From: Algiphilus sp022763315
Lineage (GTDB): Bacteria; Pseudomonadota; Gammaproteobacteria; Nevskiales; Nevskiaceae
Length of the DNA stretch: 64,000 bases
Strand: one strand, 5' to 3'
Assembly (NCBI RefSeq): GCF_965249985.1
Contig: NZ_OZ252280.1
This document shows, piece by piece, positions 44,681 to 53,482 of this stretch. The notes beneath the pieces were generated by a model. That model searched no databases and was not told the DNA's origin. It saw only the letters and a list, made by a program, of their open reading frames with translations. Position 1 is the first letter of the stretch, and every line of letters starts with the position of its first letter. The position numbers and the translations under genes are program-made.

Positions 44681-47229
44681 GCTTCCTCCAGGGCAATCGG
44701 AATGCCCTTTATGTCCGCCTGCTCCTGTGCGTTTGCCGGTCGTTTCTGACCGCGCTCCTCGACCATAAGGATGGACTCATCCCCGCCTTCCGCATTGACG
44801 AAGGTCTGAAAACGTGCGCGGGTGACCGGATCCTCGATCGCGCGCTTCCACTCGCAGGCGTAGGTCTCGCGGACATGGGCCATGCGCTCCTCGAGCTGCT
44901 CGGCGATGCCCAGTGAGTCATTGATGATCACGTCCTTGAGATAGTCCAGACCGCCCTCAAGTCCGTCGCGCCAGGTGGCGGTGCGCTGCAGCCGCTCCGC
45001 CGTCTGCGCGTAGAACATCAGCAGGCGGTCCGTATAGCGGAAGAGGGTTTCAGTATCGAGGTCGGCGGCGAACAATTCAGCGTGCCGCGGTTTCATGCCC
45101 CCGTTGCCGCAGACATAGAGATTCCACCCTTGCTCGGTCGCGATGACACCGATGTCCTTGCTCTGCGCCTCGGCGCATTCGCGCGTGCAGCCGGATACGC
45201 CGAACTTGATCTTGTGCGGTGCGCGCAGGCCCTTGTAGCGATTCTCCATATCAATCGCCATCGTGACCGAGTCCTGCACGCCATAACGGCACCACGTCGA
45301 TCCAACGCAGGATTTCACGGTCCGGACCGCCTTGCCATAGGCATGCCCCGACTCGAAGCCGGCTTGAATCAATGCCTCCCAGATGCGTGGCAGCTGATGC
45401 ACCTCCGCGCCAAAAAGATCCACACGCTGGCCGCCAGTGATCTTGGTGTAGAGGCCATACTTCTTGGCCACCTCGCCGAGGGTCATTAGCTGATCCGGCG
45501 TGATCTCGCCGCCCGGCACGCGCGGTACGACTGAATAGGTGCCATTGCGCTGAATGTTTGCCAGGAAGTAATCATTGGAATCCTGCAGGCCGGCGTGCTC
45601 CGGCTTGAGGATGAAGTCATTCCAGTGCGTCGCCAGCATGCTGGCCACCGCCGGTTTGCAGATATCGCAGCCCCGTCCCCGGCCATAGCGATCAAGGAGC
45701 GCATCGAAACGCGTGATGCCCTCGACACGCAGCAGATGGAACAGCTCCTGACGGGTGTACGGGAAGTGCTCGCACAAATGGTTATTGACCGCGATGCCTT
45801 GCTTCTCGAGTTCCGCATTAAGGATCTTCGTGACCAGGGGAAGGCAACCGCCACAGGAAGTGCTGGCCTTGGTCGATGATTTCAATGCTGCCAGCGTCTG
45901 ATTTCCCGCGGCGACGGCCTCGCACAATCCTCCCTTGGTCACGTCATTGCACGAGCACACCTGTGCGCTGTCCGGCAGGGCATCCACGCCAGCGACCGCC
46001 TGAGCCGCGTCATCGCTGCCACCGACGAGCAGATGTTCGGGACGCTCCGGCAAAGGAAGGGCGGACTGCACCATCGTGAGCCAGTCCATGTATTCCGATG
46101 CATCACCAACGAGCACGCCCCCGATCAACCGATGACCCTCGGCATCGGTCACGATCTTCTTATAGACGCCGGCGCGCTCGTCGATAAAGGACATCGTCCG
46201 GGCGCCGTCGCTCCGCCCATGGGCATCCCCCACCGAGGCGACATCCACGCCCATGAGCTTGAGCTTGGCACTCATGTCGGCCCCTTCGAAGCGGACGTCG
46301 GTGCTTCCCATCAAGTGGGCTGCTGCCACCTTCGCCATGTCATAGCCCGGCGCCACCAGGCCATAGATGCGCCCTTCGTGCAGCGCGCATTCGCCGATGG
46401 CGTAGATGTCCGGATCCGATGTCAGACAGTGGTCGTCAATACACACGCCCCCGCGCGCCCCCATTTCAAGACCAGCGTCGCGGGCGAGATCGTCGCGCGG
46501 GCGAATGCCGGCGGAGAACACCACCATGTCGGTCTCCAATGACGCCTCGTCAGCAAAGCACATGCGCAGGCGCCGCGCTTCACCATCGACAATCTCCTTC
46601 GTATTGGTACTGGTACGCACAGTGACGCCCAGCGCCTCAATCCTACGTCGCAACAAGGCGCCGCCAGCATCATCCACCTGCACCGCCATGAGGCGTGGCG
46701 CGAACTCGACAACATGCGTTTCCAGCCCCATGTCCACGAGTGCCTTAGCCGCTTCCAGGCCCAGCAGGCCACCACCCACCACCGTGCCCACACGCGACTT
46801 GTGACCGGCCGCCTTGATCGCGTCAAGATCTTCAATGGTGCGGTACACGAAACAACCATCCTTGTCGGCGCCGGTGATCGGCGGCACGAAGGGGTACGAG
46901 CCGGTGGCAATGACGAGCTTGTCGTAGGCCAACGTCTCCCCTGCCGAGGTCGTGACGGTGTGGCCTTGACGATCGATGGCCGTGACGCGCGTGTTCAAGT
47001 GCAATTGGGCTGCGCCACTGTCGTAGAAATCCGGGGCGACCAGCGACAGTTCTTCGGCGGTCTTTCCGCTGAAGTAGCTGGACAGTTGTACCCGGTCATA
47101 GGCCGGCCGTGCTTCTTCACCGATGACCACGATGGAACTGCCTTCCGGCAGGGTCTCCGTCAGCCGTTCGACCAATCGCTGGCCGACCATTCCATTACCC
47201 ACCACGATGATGCGTCCGAGCATATTCAT
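44677..47229 (-). CDS. nirB: NADH-dependent nitrite reductase large subunit
   Basis: 850 residues from the ATG at 47229, with AAGGAG close upstream (an ATG six bases later has better spacing). Visible are the FAD motif (IIVVGNGMVGQRLVE), NAD motif (TVVGGGLLGLEAAKAL), BFD-like cysteines (VCSCNDVTKG ... SCGGC), the nitrite reductase ferredoxin-like half domain, and siroheme/[4Fe-4S] ligands (SCVGSTWCRYG and SGCTRECAEAQ). It reduces nitrite to ammonium. It is the first gene of the operon nirB - nirD fusion - nasA, behind a sigma-54 promoter and leader terminator. Confidence 0.94.
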   Translation of the reverse strand: MNMLGRIIVVGNGMVGQRLVERLTETLPEGSSIVVIGEEARPAYDRVQLSSYFSGKTAEELSLVAPDFYDSGAAQLHLNTRVTAIDRQGHTVTTSAGETLAYDKLVIATGSYPFVPPITGADKDGCFVYRTIEDLDAIKAAGHKSRVGTVVGGGLLGLEAAKALVDMGLETHVVEFAPRLMAVQVDDAGGALLRRRIEALGVTVRTSTNTKEIVDGEARRLRMCFADEASLETDMVVFSAGIRPRDDLARDAGLEMGARGGVCIDDHCLTSDPDIYAIGECALHEGRIYGLVAPGYDMAKVAAAHLMGSTDVRFEGADMSAKLKLMGVDVASVGDAHGRSDGARTMSFIDERAGVYKKIVTDAEGHRLIGGVLVGDASEYMDWLTMVQSALPLPERPEHLLVGGSDDAAQAVAGVDALPDSAQVCSCNDVTKGGLCEAVAAGNQTLAALKSSTKASTSCGGCLPLVTKILNAELEKQGIAVNNHLCEHFPYTRQELFHLLRVEGITRFDALLDRYGRGRGCDICKPAVASMLATHWNDFILKPEHAGLQDSNDYFLANIQRNGTYSVVPRVPGGEITPDQLMTLGEVAKKYGLYTKITGGQRVDLFGAEVHQLPRIWEALIQAGFESGHAYGKAVRTVKSCVGSTWCRYGVQDSVTMAIDMENRYKGLRAPHKIKFGVSGCTRECAEAQSKDIGVIATEQGWNLYVCGNGGMKPRHAELFAADLDTETLFRYTDRLLMFYAQTAERLQRTATWRDGLEGGLDYLKDVIINDSLGIAEQLEERMAHVRETYACEWKRAIEDPVTRARFQTFVNAEGGDESILMVEERGQKRPANAQEQADIKGIPIALEEA

Positions 47230-47319
47230 TGACTCCTTCTGCTTTGCTCCCACCCTCGTAATCGGGAGGAAGGTGTGTCGTATCCGGGCGCACACACGAC
47301 TGACACCGAGGCGTCGGGC

Positions 47320-47361
47320 AAAAAAAAGCGCCCACGGAGCAATGCTTGCTCACGTGGACGC
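47320..47361 (-). terminator. Leader terminator/attenuator of the nirB operon
   Basis: On the minus strand a long hairpin (about 15 bp with one bulge and one mismatch, GCGTCCACGTGAGCAA facing TTGCTCCGTGGGCGC) is followed directly by eight T. It ends about 90 bp before the nirB ATG and about 110 nt after the predicted transcription start. A full intrinsic terminator inside the leader means that read-through must be controlled; NasT, encoded divergently, is an ANTAR antiterminator. Confidence 0.85.
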
Positions 47362-47372
47362 CATTGTCCGAA

Positions 47373-47393
47373 GCCCTGCTCTCTTAGCCGGGC
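47373..47393 (-). promoter_or_regulatory. Upstream leader hairpin of nirB
   Basis: On the minus strand GCCC-g-GCT-AAGAG-AGC-a-GGGC can fold into a small hairpin just ahead of the leader terminator. ANTAR proteins bind paired hairpins, and this could be the first one. Its loop does not match the A1/G4 hexaloop consensus, so the call is tentative. Confidence 0.35.
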
Positions 47394-47438
47394 CCTATCC
47401 CTTGTGTCGACGCGTACGCCGTTACCAAGCTGTAGGGA

Positions 47439-47455
47439 AGCAGGAACCATGCCAA
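47439..47455 (-). promoter_or_regulatory. Sigma-54 promoter of the nirB operon
   Basis: On the minus strand TTGGCATGGTTCCTGCT matches TGGCACG-N4-TTGCW with two mismatches; GG at 47453-47452 and GC at 47441-47440 have the exact 12-base offset. Transcription should start near 47428, about 200 bp before nirB and about 70 nt before the leader hairpin. Confidence 0.75.
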
Positions 47456-47535
47456 CGTCTGCACCCGACACTGTGGCGACGGGGCGAGGTGCAACAGCGA
47501 CTACGCCCAGTTCGAGGGCGACAGCCGCTTTCCCC

Positions 47536-47550
47536 GCACAGGACTGGTGC
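47536..47550. promoter_or_regulatory. NtrC-like enhancer site of nirB
   Basis: GCACAGGACTGGTGC fits GCAC-N7-GTGC exactly and extends on one side to GGTGCA. It is centred about 115 bp upstream of the predicted sigma-54 start. Control by NtrC (nitrogen limitation) is inferred. Confidence 0.6.
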
Positions 47551-47593
47551 ACTTGCAGGCAGCGGTCGCTGGCGAGTCCACGCGCATGCCATG

Positions 47594-47610
47594 GCACGCA
47601 TATTGCGTGC
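47594..47610. promoter_or_regulatory. Palindrome upstream of nirB and nasT
   Basis: GCACGCATATTGCGTGC has 7-bp perfect arms around TAT. It resembles an NtrC site but with nine instead of seven bases between GCAC and GTGC. It lies about 175 bp upstream of the nirB start and 210 bp before nasT, so it may be a weak second enhancer or an operator for nasTS. Confidence 0.4.
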
Positions 47611-47821
47611 TCCCATCACATGGAATACGGACCCTTCGGCCCCGTCGGCGTCCAATACATGCAGCGACGGTGCGCCACGCACCCTGTGGGCTGACACGGG
47701 CTGTTGGGGTCATGCGTCGAAAGGAGCCGCACGCGGCGGCTCAAAGTGCGACGACCTGCTGCGCGCTCCGACGCAACGGAAAGGAATCTCACCGCGGAAA
47801 TGCGGAGGCTTAAGGGGCTCT

Positions 47822-48391
47822 ATGCGAATAATGCTGGTGGACGATGATCCGGATCGCTGCGCTTCGATCGAAGCCTCATTGCGCGCGCTCGGCCACGAAA
47901 TCGTCGCCATGGCGCCGACCGATGCGGACCTGCTCACCGCAGTTCAACGCCGACAACCGGACGTGATCCTGATCGATGTCGATGCCCCCAGTCGGGATAC
48001 GCTGGAGTCCTTGCGTCAAGTGCACCGCAACCTGCCGCGGCCTATCGTGCTGTTTGCCGAGAACTGCGAGCCCGGCACGATCCGCCAGGCCGTCCGGGCC
48101 GGTGTCACATCGTACGTGGTCGACGGAATGAGCCCGGAGCGACTCAAACCCATCATCGACGTGGCGATTGCGCGTTTCGAAGAGTCCGAGGCGCTCAAAC
48201 GCGAGCTCGAAGACACAAAGCACAAGCTGGCCGATCGGCGCGATGTCGAGAAAGCGAAGGGCCTGCTCATGAAGCGACGGGGCCTTGACGAGGAGACCGC
48301 GTACGCCCAACTCCGCAAGCTGGCGATGACCCGCAATCTGAAAATGGGCGACGCCGCGCGCGCCATCATCTCCGCCGCAGAATTGCTCTAA
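47822..48391 (+). CDS. nasT: ANTAR antiterminator NasT
   Basis: 189 residues from the ATG at 47822. A receiver-like domain (IMLVDDDPDRCASIEASL, VILIDVDAPSRDTLE, where Asp is kept) is followed by a coiled linker and a C-terminal ANTAR RNA-binding domain (LADRRDVEKAKGLLMKRRGLDEETAYAQLRKLAM). In known systems NasT is held by NasS until nitrate or nitrite binds NasS; free NasT then prevents termination in nas leader RNAs. nasS follows 9 bp later. The leader terminators at 47320 and 39975 are the likely targets. Confidence 0.92.
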   Translation: MRIMLVDDDPDRCASIEASLRALGHEIVAMAPTDADLLTAVQRRQPDVILIDVDAPSRDTLESLRQVHRNLPRPIVLFAENCEPGTIRQAVRAGVTSYVVDGMSPERLKPIIDVAIARFEESEALKRELEDTKHKLADRRDVEKAKGLLMKRRGLDEETAYAQLRKLAMTRNLKMGDAARAIISAAELL

Positions 48392-48400
48392 GGATCCGCG

Positions 48401-49576
48401 ATGCCACTTAATCCAGAGGCCAGCACCGTACGCATTGGCATCCTGCCATTGACCGATGCGGTACCCATTGTTGTTGCCCGCGACCTCGGCTTCTTCTATC
48501 GACGCGGCATCGATGTCGAAATCAGTGTGGAATCGTCGTGGGCCAGCGTTCGCGACAAGCTGGCTGCGGGCATCATTGATGCCGCCCAGATGCTCGCGCC
48601 CATGCCCCTTGCAGCCACGTGCGGGCTGGACGGCATCGGCGTGGCCATGATCACCGCGATGTCGCTCAATCTCAACGGCAATGCCATTACCGTATCGCGC
48701 TCGCTCTACGAGCGCATGAACGTGCAGGACCCGGATCCGCTGCAGGCAGGTGCTGCGCTCAAACGCGTGCTGGATGCCGACCGAGCCGTTGGCGCCCCAC
48801 CTCACGTCTTCGCCCACGTCTACCCGTACTCGCCGCATCACTATGAATTGCGCTACTGGCTCGCGGGATGCGGCATTGATCCCGATGAAGATCTGGAGCT
48901 GGTCGCGATTCCGCCGGCGCAGATGGTTGCGCATATGCGCGAGGGCCGCATCGATGGCTTCTGCGTCGGTGCCCCTTGGAGCACGCAGGCGGAGCGCAAT
49001 GACACGGGGCGCATTCTCGTCAGCAAGCATCAGATCTGGAACAACAGCCCCGAGAAAGTCCTGGGCGTAACGGCGCATTGGGCCGACACGCACCCCGACA
49101 CGCACCTGTCGCTCATCGCTGCCCTGATCGAAGCGGCGCGCTGGCTCGATCTACCCGAGAATCGCGATACGGCTGCCCGTTTGCTCTCTGCCAGCAGCTA
49201 TCTGGATGCCGAAGCAGATATTCTGCGGCACTCGCTGACGCCCGGTTTATCCCGACCGGACAGTGATCCCGGTCTGGTGTTTCATGCCGGGGCTGCCAAC
49301 TTCCCCTGGCGCTCGCACGCCCAGTGGTACCTGCAGCAAATGCAGCGCTGGCACCATCTCGACCCCGATGCGGATCGCAAAGCGATTGCCGCGTCGGTCT
49401 ATCGCACTGACATTTATCGCGCAGCAGCGCGCATCGTCGGCGAGCCCGCACCTACCGTGGATGTAAAGCCCGAAGGCTTGCATGCAACCCTGTGGCAGGT
49501 ACCGACGGAGGAAGGCCCCTTGACCATGGGCAGCGATCGCTTCTTCGACGGACAGCGCTTCGAGCCCGAGGAATAG
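48401..49576 (+). CDS. nasS: Nitrate/nitrite sensor NasS
   Basis: 391 residues without a signal peptide, which separates it from the related periplasmic NrtA nitrate-binding proteins. The solute-binding fold is visible: RIGILPLTDAVPIVVARDLGFF, VESSWASVRDKLAAGIIDAAQMLAPMP, YWLAGCGIDPDEDLELVAIPP, GRIDGFCVGAPW. It binds nitrate or nitrite in the cytoplasm and releases NasT. It is co-transcribed with nasT. Confidence 0.92.
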   Translation: MPLNPEASTVRIGILPLTDAVPIVVARDLGFFYRRGIDVEISVESSWASVRDKLAAGIIDAAQMLAPMPLAATCGLDGIGVAMITAMSLNLNGNAITVSRSLYERMNVQDPDPLQAGAALKRVLDADRAVGAPPHVFAHVYPYSPHHYELRYWLAGCGIDPDEDLELVAIPPAQMVAHMREGRIDGFCVGAPWSTQAERNDTGRILVSKHQIWNNSPEKVLGVTAHWADTHPDTHLSLIAALIEAARWLDLPENRDTAARLLSASSYLDAEADILRHSLTPGLSRPDSDPGLVFHAGAANFPWRSHAQWYLQQMQRWHHLDPDADRKAIAASVYRTDIYRAAARIVGEPAPTVDVKPEGLHATLWQVPTEEGPLTMGSDRFFDGQRFEPEE

Positions 49577-49618
49577 CAACTTTCCTCGACTACATCTTGA
49601 GCGATACCGGCGAAGTCT

Positions 49619-49930
49619 TTAGCGGCGCTGGGGCTGCGTACGTTGGAAATCGCGCAGCTGCTCGTACTGATGCACCCGGGCCTCAACATCCTTGATCGGC
49701 AATCCTCCCGGGCGCATGTCGTGCCTCCGTGGGGGGCGATCAATCTCGCTCACCGCTTCCTCGCGCCAGGGGCGGAGAAAGAGACCAATGGCCGCCTCTT
49801 CCTCGTCGCCAATCACCGTACTGCCGCGGTCGGCTTGCGTAGCCGACGTCTGTGCAGCAACCGCGGGTGCGATCAACAGCACCAGAACGCCCCAGCCCAA
49901 CGCCCGACGACAGCCCTTGTGCGCTTTCAT
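49619..49930 (-). CDS. Small exported protein at the end of the TPR operon
   Basis: 103 residues with a signal peptide (a basic start, then LGWGVLVLLIAPAVAAQ). The mature part is short and charged with no cysteines, and I recognise no family. Its ATG overlaps the stop of the lipoprotein gene upstream by 4 bp, so it belongs to the four-gene run that begins at 55302. It may be a small periplasmic accessory. Confidence 0.6.
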   Translation of the reverse strand: MKAHKGCRRALGWGVLVLLIAPAVAAQTSATQADRGSTVIGDEEEAAIGLFLRPWREEAVSEIDRPPRRHDMRPGGLPIKDVEARVHQYEQLRDFQRTQPQRR

Positions 49931-50634
49931 GGCTGTGCTCCGGCATCCATGGCGGCAACTTCCGGCCGCTTGAGCGCGTCTTCCCGAAGCGTCCGCAGCC
50001 AGACCTCCGCCATCAGCGCGTCACCATCCTGCGCGAGCCTGCGATAGGCCTCGTAGTGGCGGGTCGCATCGGAAGGACGGTCGAGGTAGCGATCGTAGAG
50101 GACCCCGAGATTGCGGTGTGCGTAGGCGTAGTCGGGGGCGGCTTGCAGTGCTGCCCGATAGTGTTGCTCGGCTTCCGCGTAGTCCCCCTGCTTGCGATAC
50201 AGCACACCCATCCAGTTATGGGCGACCGCGTTCTCGGGCTTGGCGGCAACGGCCGCGCGAAAATGCGCAAGGGCGCGCGCGGCGTCGTTATCAATCTGTG
50301 CGGAAAGGATGCCGAGATTGGTGTGCGGCCCGGACATATGCGGATAACGCTCCGCAAGAGTCGCAAAGATCGCGCGTGCCTCATCGAAGCGTACCTTCTC
50401 CATGGCAGCCACGGCCTCGGCGAAACGGGATCGCGCCTCCTCCGTCGGCGGTATCGCTTGCACGTCAGGCGTTCGGGCGGGCGCCGATGGCGTGTTGATG
50501 GTCGCTCTCGCGTCTGAAGCACGCCGGTTGGTATCCATGGTGCCGCACGCCGAAAGCAGACACAGTGCCAGCGCTGTGGCGACGACGGCCCCACAGTGCG
50601 AGACGCGCTGCGAACTAATCGAACTGAGCATAGA
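49927..50634 (-). CDS. TPR lipoprotein
   Basis: 235 residues from the ATG at 50634, preceded by AGGAGA. A lipoprotein signal ends in LLSACG with the lipid-bearing Cys near residue 21. The body has about four TPR units (EARSRFAEAVAAMEKVRFDEARAIF, GPHTNLGILSAQIDNDAARAL, AVAHNWMGVLYRKQGDYAEAEQHY, AYAHRNLGVLYDRYLDRPSDATRHY). Probably an outer-membrane-anchored scaffold. It overlaps the large TPR gene upstream by 20 bp. Confidence 0.8.
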   Translation of the reverse strand, partial: SMLSSISSQRVSHCGAVVATALALCLLSACGTMDTNRRASDARATINTPSAPARTPDVQAIPPTEEARSRFAEAVAAMEKVRFDEARAIFATLAERYPHMSGPHTNLGILSAQIDNDAARALAHFRAAVAAKPENAVAHNWMGVLYRKQGDYAEAEQHYRAALQAAPDYAYAHRNLGVLYDRYLDRPSDATRHYEAYRRLAQDGDALMAEVWLRTLREDALKRPEVAAMDAGAQP

Positions 50635-53482
50635 TATTCTCCTGCCGTTCCTGGCGGGCATAGCGCGCCGGTACTAAGTCCGAGAGCGCGCGTGCACTCT
50701 GCAGGACCCACTGGTCCCAGAGCCCCTCGCTGAGGTAGTCGAGATTGCGTCGATGGGCTTCGATCGCCAATTCCTCCACCGGGTAGATTTCGTCTTCCAG
50801 CAGCAGTTCGTAGGCGTCCTTCTCAAAGCTGCGGAGTGCAGGGGGGCGCTCCGACCGCTGCAGACCGGCTGCCAGGTCCTGGTAGGTCGCGCCGATGGCG
50901 TAGCTTGCCGGCGTGACCAGGTCGTCGAAACCCGATGCGTCCACATGACGGAAATGCGCAATCGCATCCTGCATCAGGCGCTGCCGCTCCCGCAGGTGCA
51001 CCGCTAGAGGCTGACGCAATTGGATGCGCTCTGCACGGGCCGCGAGCTGCCGGCCCAATTGAAGATGCGCGCGCGCCGCAGCCAGCTCCGAGAAAGGCGT
51101 GGTCTTCGCCTCCGAAGCGCCGTGCGCCGCGACGATGGCCTGCCACCATTGCAGCGCGTTGCCGGGCAGACGCGGATTTTCACTGGCAATTTCGGCGAGC
51201 CGTAGGCGGGCTTCCTGTGCGCTGTCCGTCTGCGCCGGATAGGCTGCCACATAGTCCTGGTAGGCGCGGTACGCATCGCTCGGGGCATTGCTTTCGTCAT
51301 ACAACTGCGCGGCCTTCCACTGCGCGGCGCGGCGTACCGTGGACGGCTCCCCGCCGCGCTGCGCGATCCGCTCGTAGACTTTTGCTGCCGCCCGCGGTTG
51401 CGCGTTCTTCTCGTAGGCGGTAGCCAGCCATTTCTCGGCATCGGGCACCAGGGCGTGCGACGCGTAGCGCGCACGGAAGCCTGCGAAGATCTCCGAGGCA
51501 CGGCGCCAATCCTCCGCTTCGACCATGACGGCGCCGGCATCGAAATGCGCGGATGCGGCGAGCGCCGTATCCGGCGCCTTCTCACCCACGCGCAGGAAAG
51601 CATCGGCGGCGCGTGCGCGCTCCCCGTCCGCACGAGCCGCTTCCCCCTGTCGGTAGATCGCCGTTGCGTAACGCTCCATAACGGCCACTGAGTCGAAGCG
51701 GCTTGCCGCTGGATTCGCCAGGGCGATGTCATACAGCGACTCCGCTTCGGCGAATCGCCTGGATGCAAGATGACTGTCGGCCATCAGCACGTGGGCATCA
51801 GATACCAATGCGGGATCGCTTGGCATGGGCCGAAGTGCGCCCCCAGCCAGCTCGATCGCGGCATCGAATTGTCGGAGGTTGAAACTTTCCTCGGCCGCGC
51901 GCAGCAGCACGCGGCTGCGTTGGGCATGCGCCGGCTCCCGCGCGGCGAAGCGACGGCTGGCGGCGATGGCGTCAAGGGTGACACCAGTTGCCGCCTCACC
52001 TTGCGCGCGCTCTGCAATGCGGTATCGGGTCTGCACCTCCGCCAGAGCGGCGTCATCCGATTGAGCAAAGCCAGGGGTCCCATAAGCCAGCGCGCGATAT
52101 TCGTCGGCCGCCTCGGCCAGTGCGTCGCTCTCCAGCAGCGCATCCGCCAGCCGCATACGCACCAGGTTGCGCTCTGAGCCCTCGGGCAACAGGGCCAGCC
52201 AGCTTCGGTACCAACGTGTTGACGCATGCGCGGCAGCCCGCGATGCGGGTGGGTCAGAGGCCGACAGGGCCTGGGCCCGTGCGTGGTGATGACTCGCGAG
52301 GGTATCGAGATGCGTGCGCAAGGCTCCCTTCACCGCTTCGGTGGGCGCAGCCCCCTCCCAGTACGCCGCGCCGGTATCGAAGGTCTCCACGAACTGCGCT
52401 CTCGCCGTCATGGCCGCAGCCTCAAAGCCACCCGCATCATAGCTGGCAATGACTCGCTCCCCGAAGACGGGCGCCCAGCGGTGCTCGGGATAGCGGGCCG
52501 CGAAAGCTGCGTAGGTGGCAGCCGCATCATGAAAGCGTTGGCGCTCCAGAAGGGCCGCCGCCAGCGCCCAGTAGTAGACGGGGGCGCGCGTGTCATCCAG
52601 GGATCGGCGTGCAAGGGCGTCGATACCACCCTGCGCCATCAGGGCCAGAGTGAGGCCGCGTATCGCATCTTGCCCCAACTCCGCATGCGTGGTGATGCCT
52701 TTGCCCTTCGCCAGCTGGCGCAGGCAATCCAGCGCACAGTCATCCTCGGGCGATGGCAGGAGCTCGCCGAGCAGATCGATGAAGACGGTGGCTGCCTCGC
52801 TCGGCCGCCCCTCCATGAATTGTGTCCATCCCAACTTGTAGGCGGCTAGCGCATGCAGCGCCTCCGCCTCGGAACCGCGGGCCAGTACACGCTTGTAGGC
52901 TTCTGCAGCCTCGGTCAGCGCCCGCTCCTGGTAGTACAGCTCACCGGCGCGGAAGGCAGCGTCAACGTAGAGTACGGAAGCCGGGTGGTCATCCAACAGC
53001 CGCGCGAGCGTATCGGCCGCTTCGACGCGCTGTCCCAGCATTTCGTAGGCGCGCGCCATCTGATAGCGCGCACTATCGTTACCCGACGCACCCGGAAACT
53101 CCGCAAACAATTGCCGGTAATGGTCCAACGCGGCACGCAGCGGAGACGGGTCCTGAAGGCCGCCCTCGGCGGCTTGCCGTATCCGCAGATAGGCAGCACG
53201 GCGCAGGGCTTCGGCCCGCAGCTCGGCCGGTGCACCCGGCAACGCCAGCAGTGATGCGTAGTGATCGAGCGAAACCGCGATCGAACGCGCAGCCGGCGCC
53301 GTGCGCTCCGGTGATACCAGATCCGCGCGGTCCACCACCAACCACCCCTCCCCAGCGCCCAGGCTACTGGAGGCTCCGACCATGGTGCCCACGCTCGGGC
53401 GCTCGCGCCCCTCCGGCGCGATCGCCTGACACGCCGTCAGCAGAATGGCTGCGGCTACGCTCACGACAGGTAGGCGCGTCAT
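50615..53482 (-). CDS. Large TPR lipoprotein
   Basis: 955 residues. A lipoprotein signal (VVSVAAAILLTACQ) is followed by a long chain of TPR-type helical hairpins over nearly the whole length, with recognisable units such as SARYQMARAYEMLGQRVEAADTL, DAAFRAGELYYQERALTEAAEAY and ALAAYKLGWTQFMEGRPSEAA. It resembles the periplasmic TPR proteins that accompany TonB/Tol-like or gliding systems, but none of their motor genes is in the window. It overlaps both neighbours, so it is translated together with them. Confidence 0.8.
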   Translation of the reverse strand: MTRLPVVSVAAAILLTACQAIAPEGRERPSVGTMVGASSSLGAGEGWLVVDRADLVSPERTAPAARSIAVSLDHYASLLALPGAPAELRAEALRRAAYLRIRQAAEGGLQDPSPLRAALDHYRQLFAEFPGASGNDSARYQMARAYEMLGQRVEAADTLARLLDDHPASVLYVDAAFRAGELYYQERALTEAAEAYKRVLARGSEAEALHALAAYKLGWTQFMEGRPSEAATVFIDLLGELLPSPEDDCALDCLRQLAKGKGITTHAELGQDAIRGLTLALMAQGGIDALARRSLDDTRAPVYYWALAAALLERQRFHDAAATYAAFAARYPEHRWAPVFGERVIASYDAGGFEAAAMTARAQFVETFDTGAAYWEGAAPTEAVKGALRTHLDTLASHHHARAQALSASDPPASRAAAHASTRWYRSWLALLPEGSERNLVRMRLADALLESDALAEAADEYRALAYGTPGFAQSDDAALAEVQTRYRIAERAQGEAATGVTLDAIAASRRFAAREPAHAQRSRVLLRAAEESFNLRQFDAAIELAGGALRPMPSDPALVSDAHVLMADSHLASRRFAEAESLYDIALANPAASRFDSVAVMERYATAIYRQGEAARADGERARAADAFLRVGEKAPDTALAASAHFDAGAVMVEAEDWRRASEIFAGFRARYASHALVPDAEKWLATAYEKNAQPRAAAKVYERIAQRGGEPSTVRRAAQWKAAQLYDESNAPSDAYRAYQDYVAAYPAQTDSAQEARLRLAEIASENPRLPGNALQWWQAIVAAHGASEAKTTPFSELAAARAHLQLGRQLAARAERIQLRQPLAVHLRERQRLMQDAIAHFRHVDASGFDDLVTPASYAIGATYQDLAAGLQRSERPPALRSFEKDAYELLLEDEIYPVEELAIEAHRRNLDYLSEGLWDQWVLQSARALSDLVPARYARQERQENIYAQFD

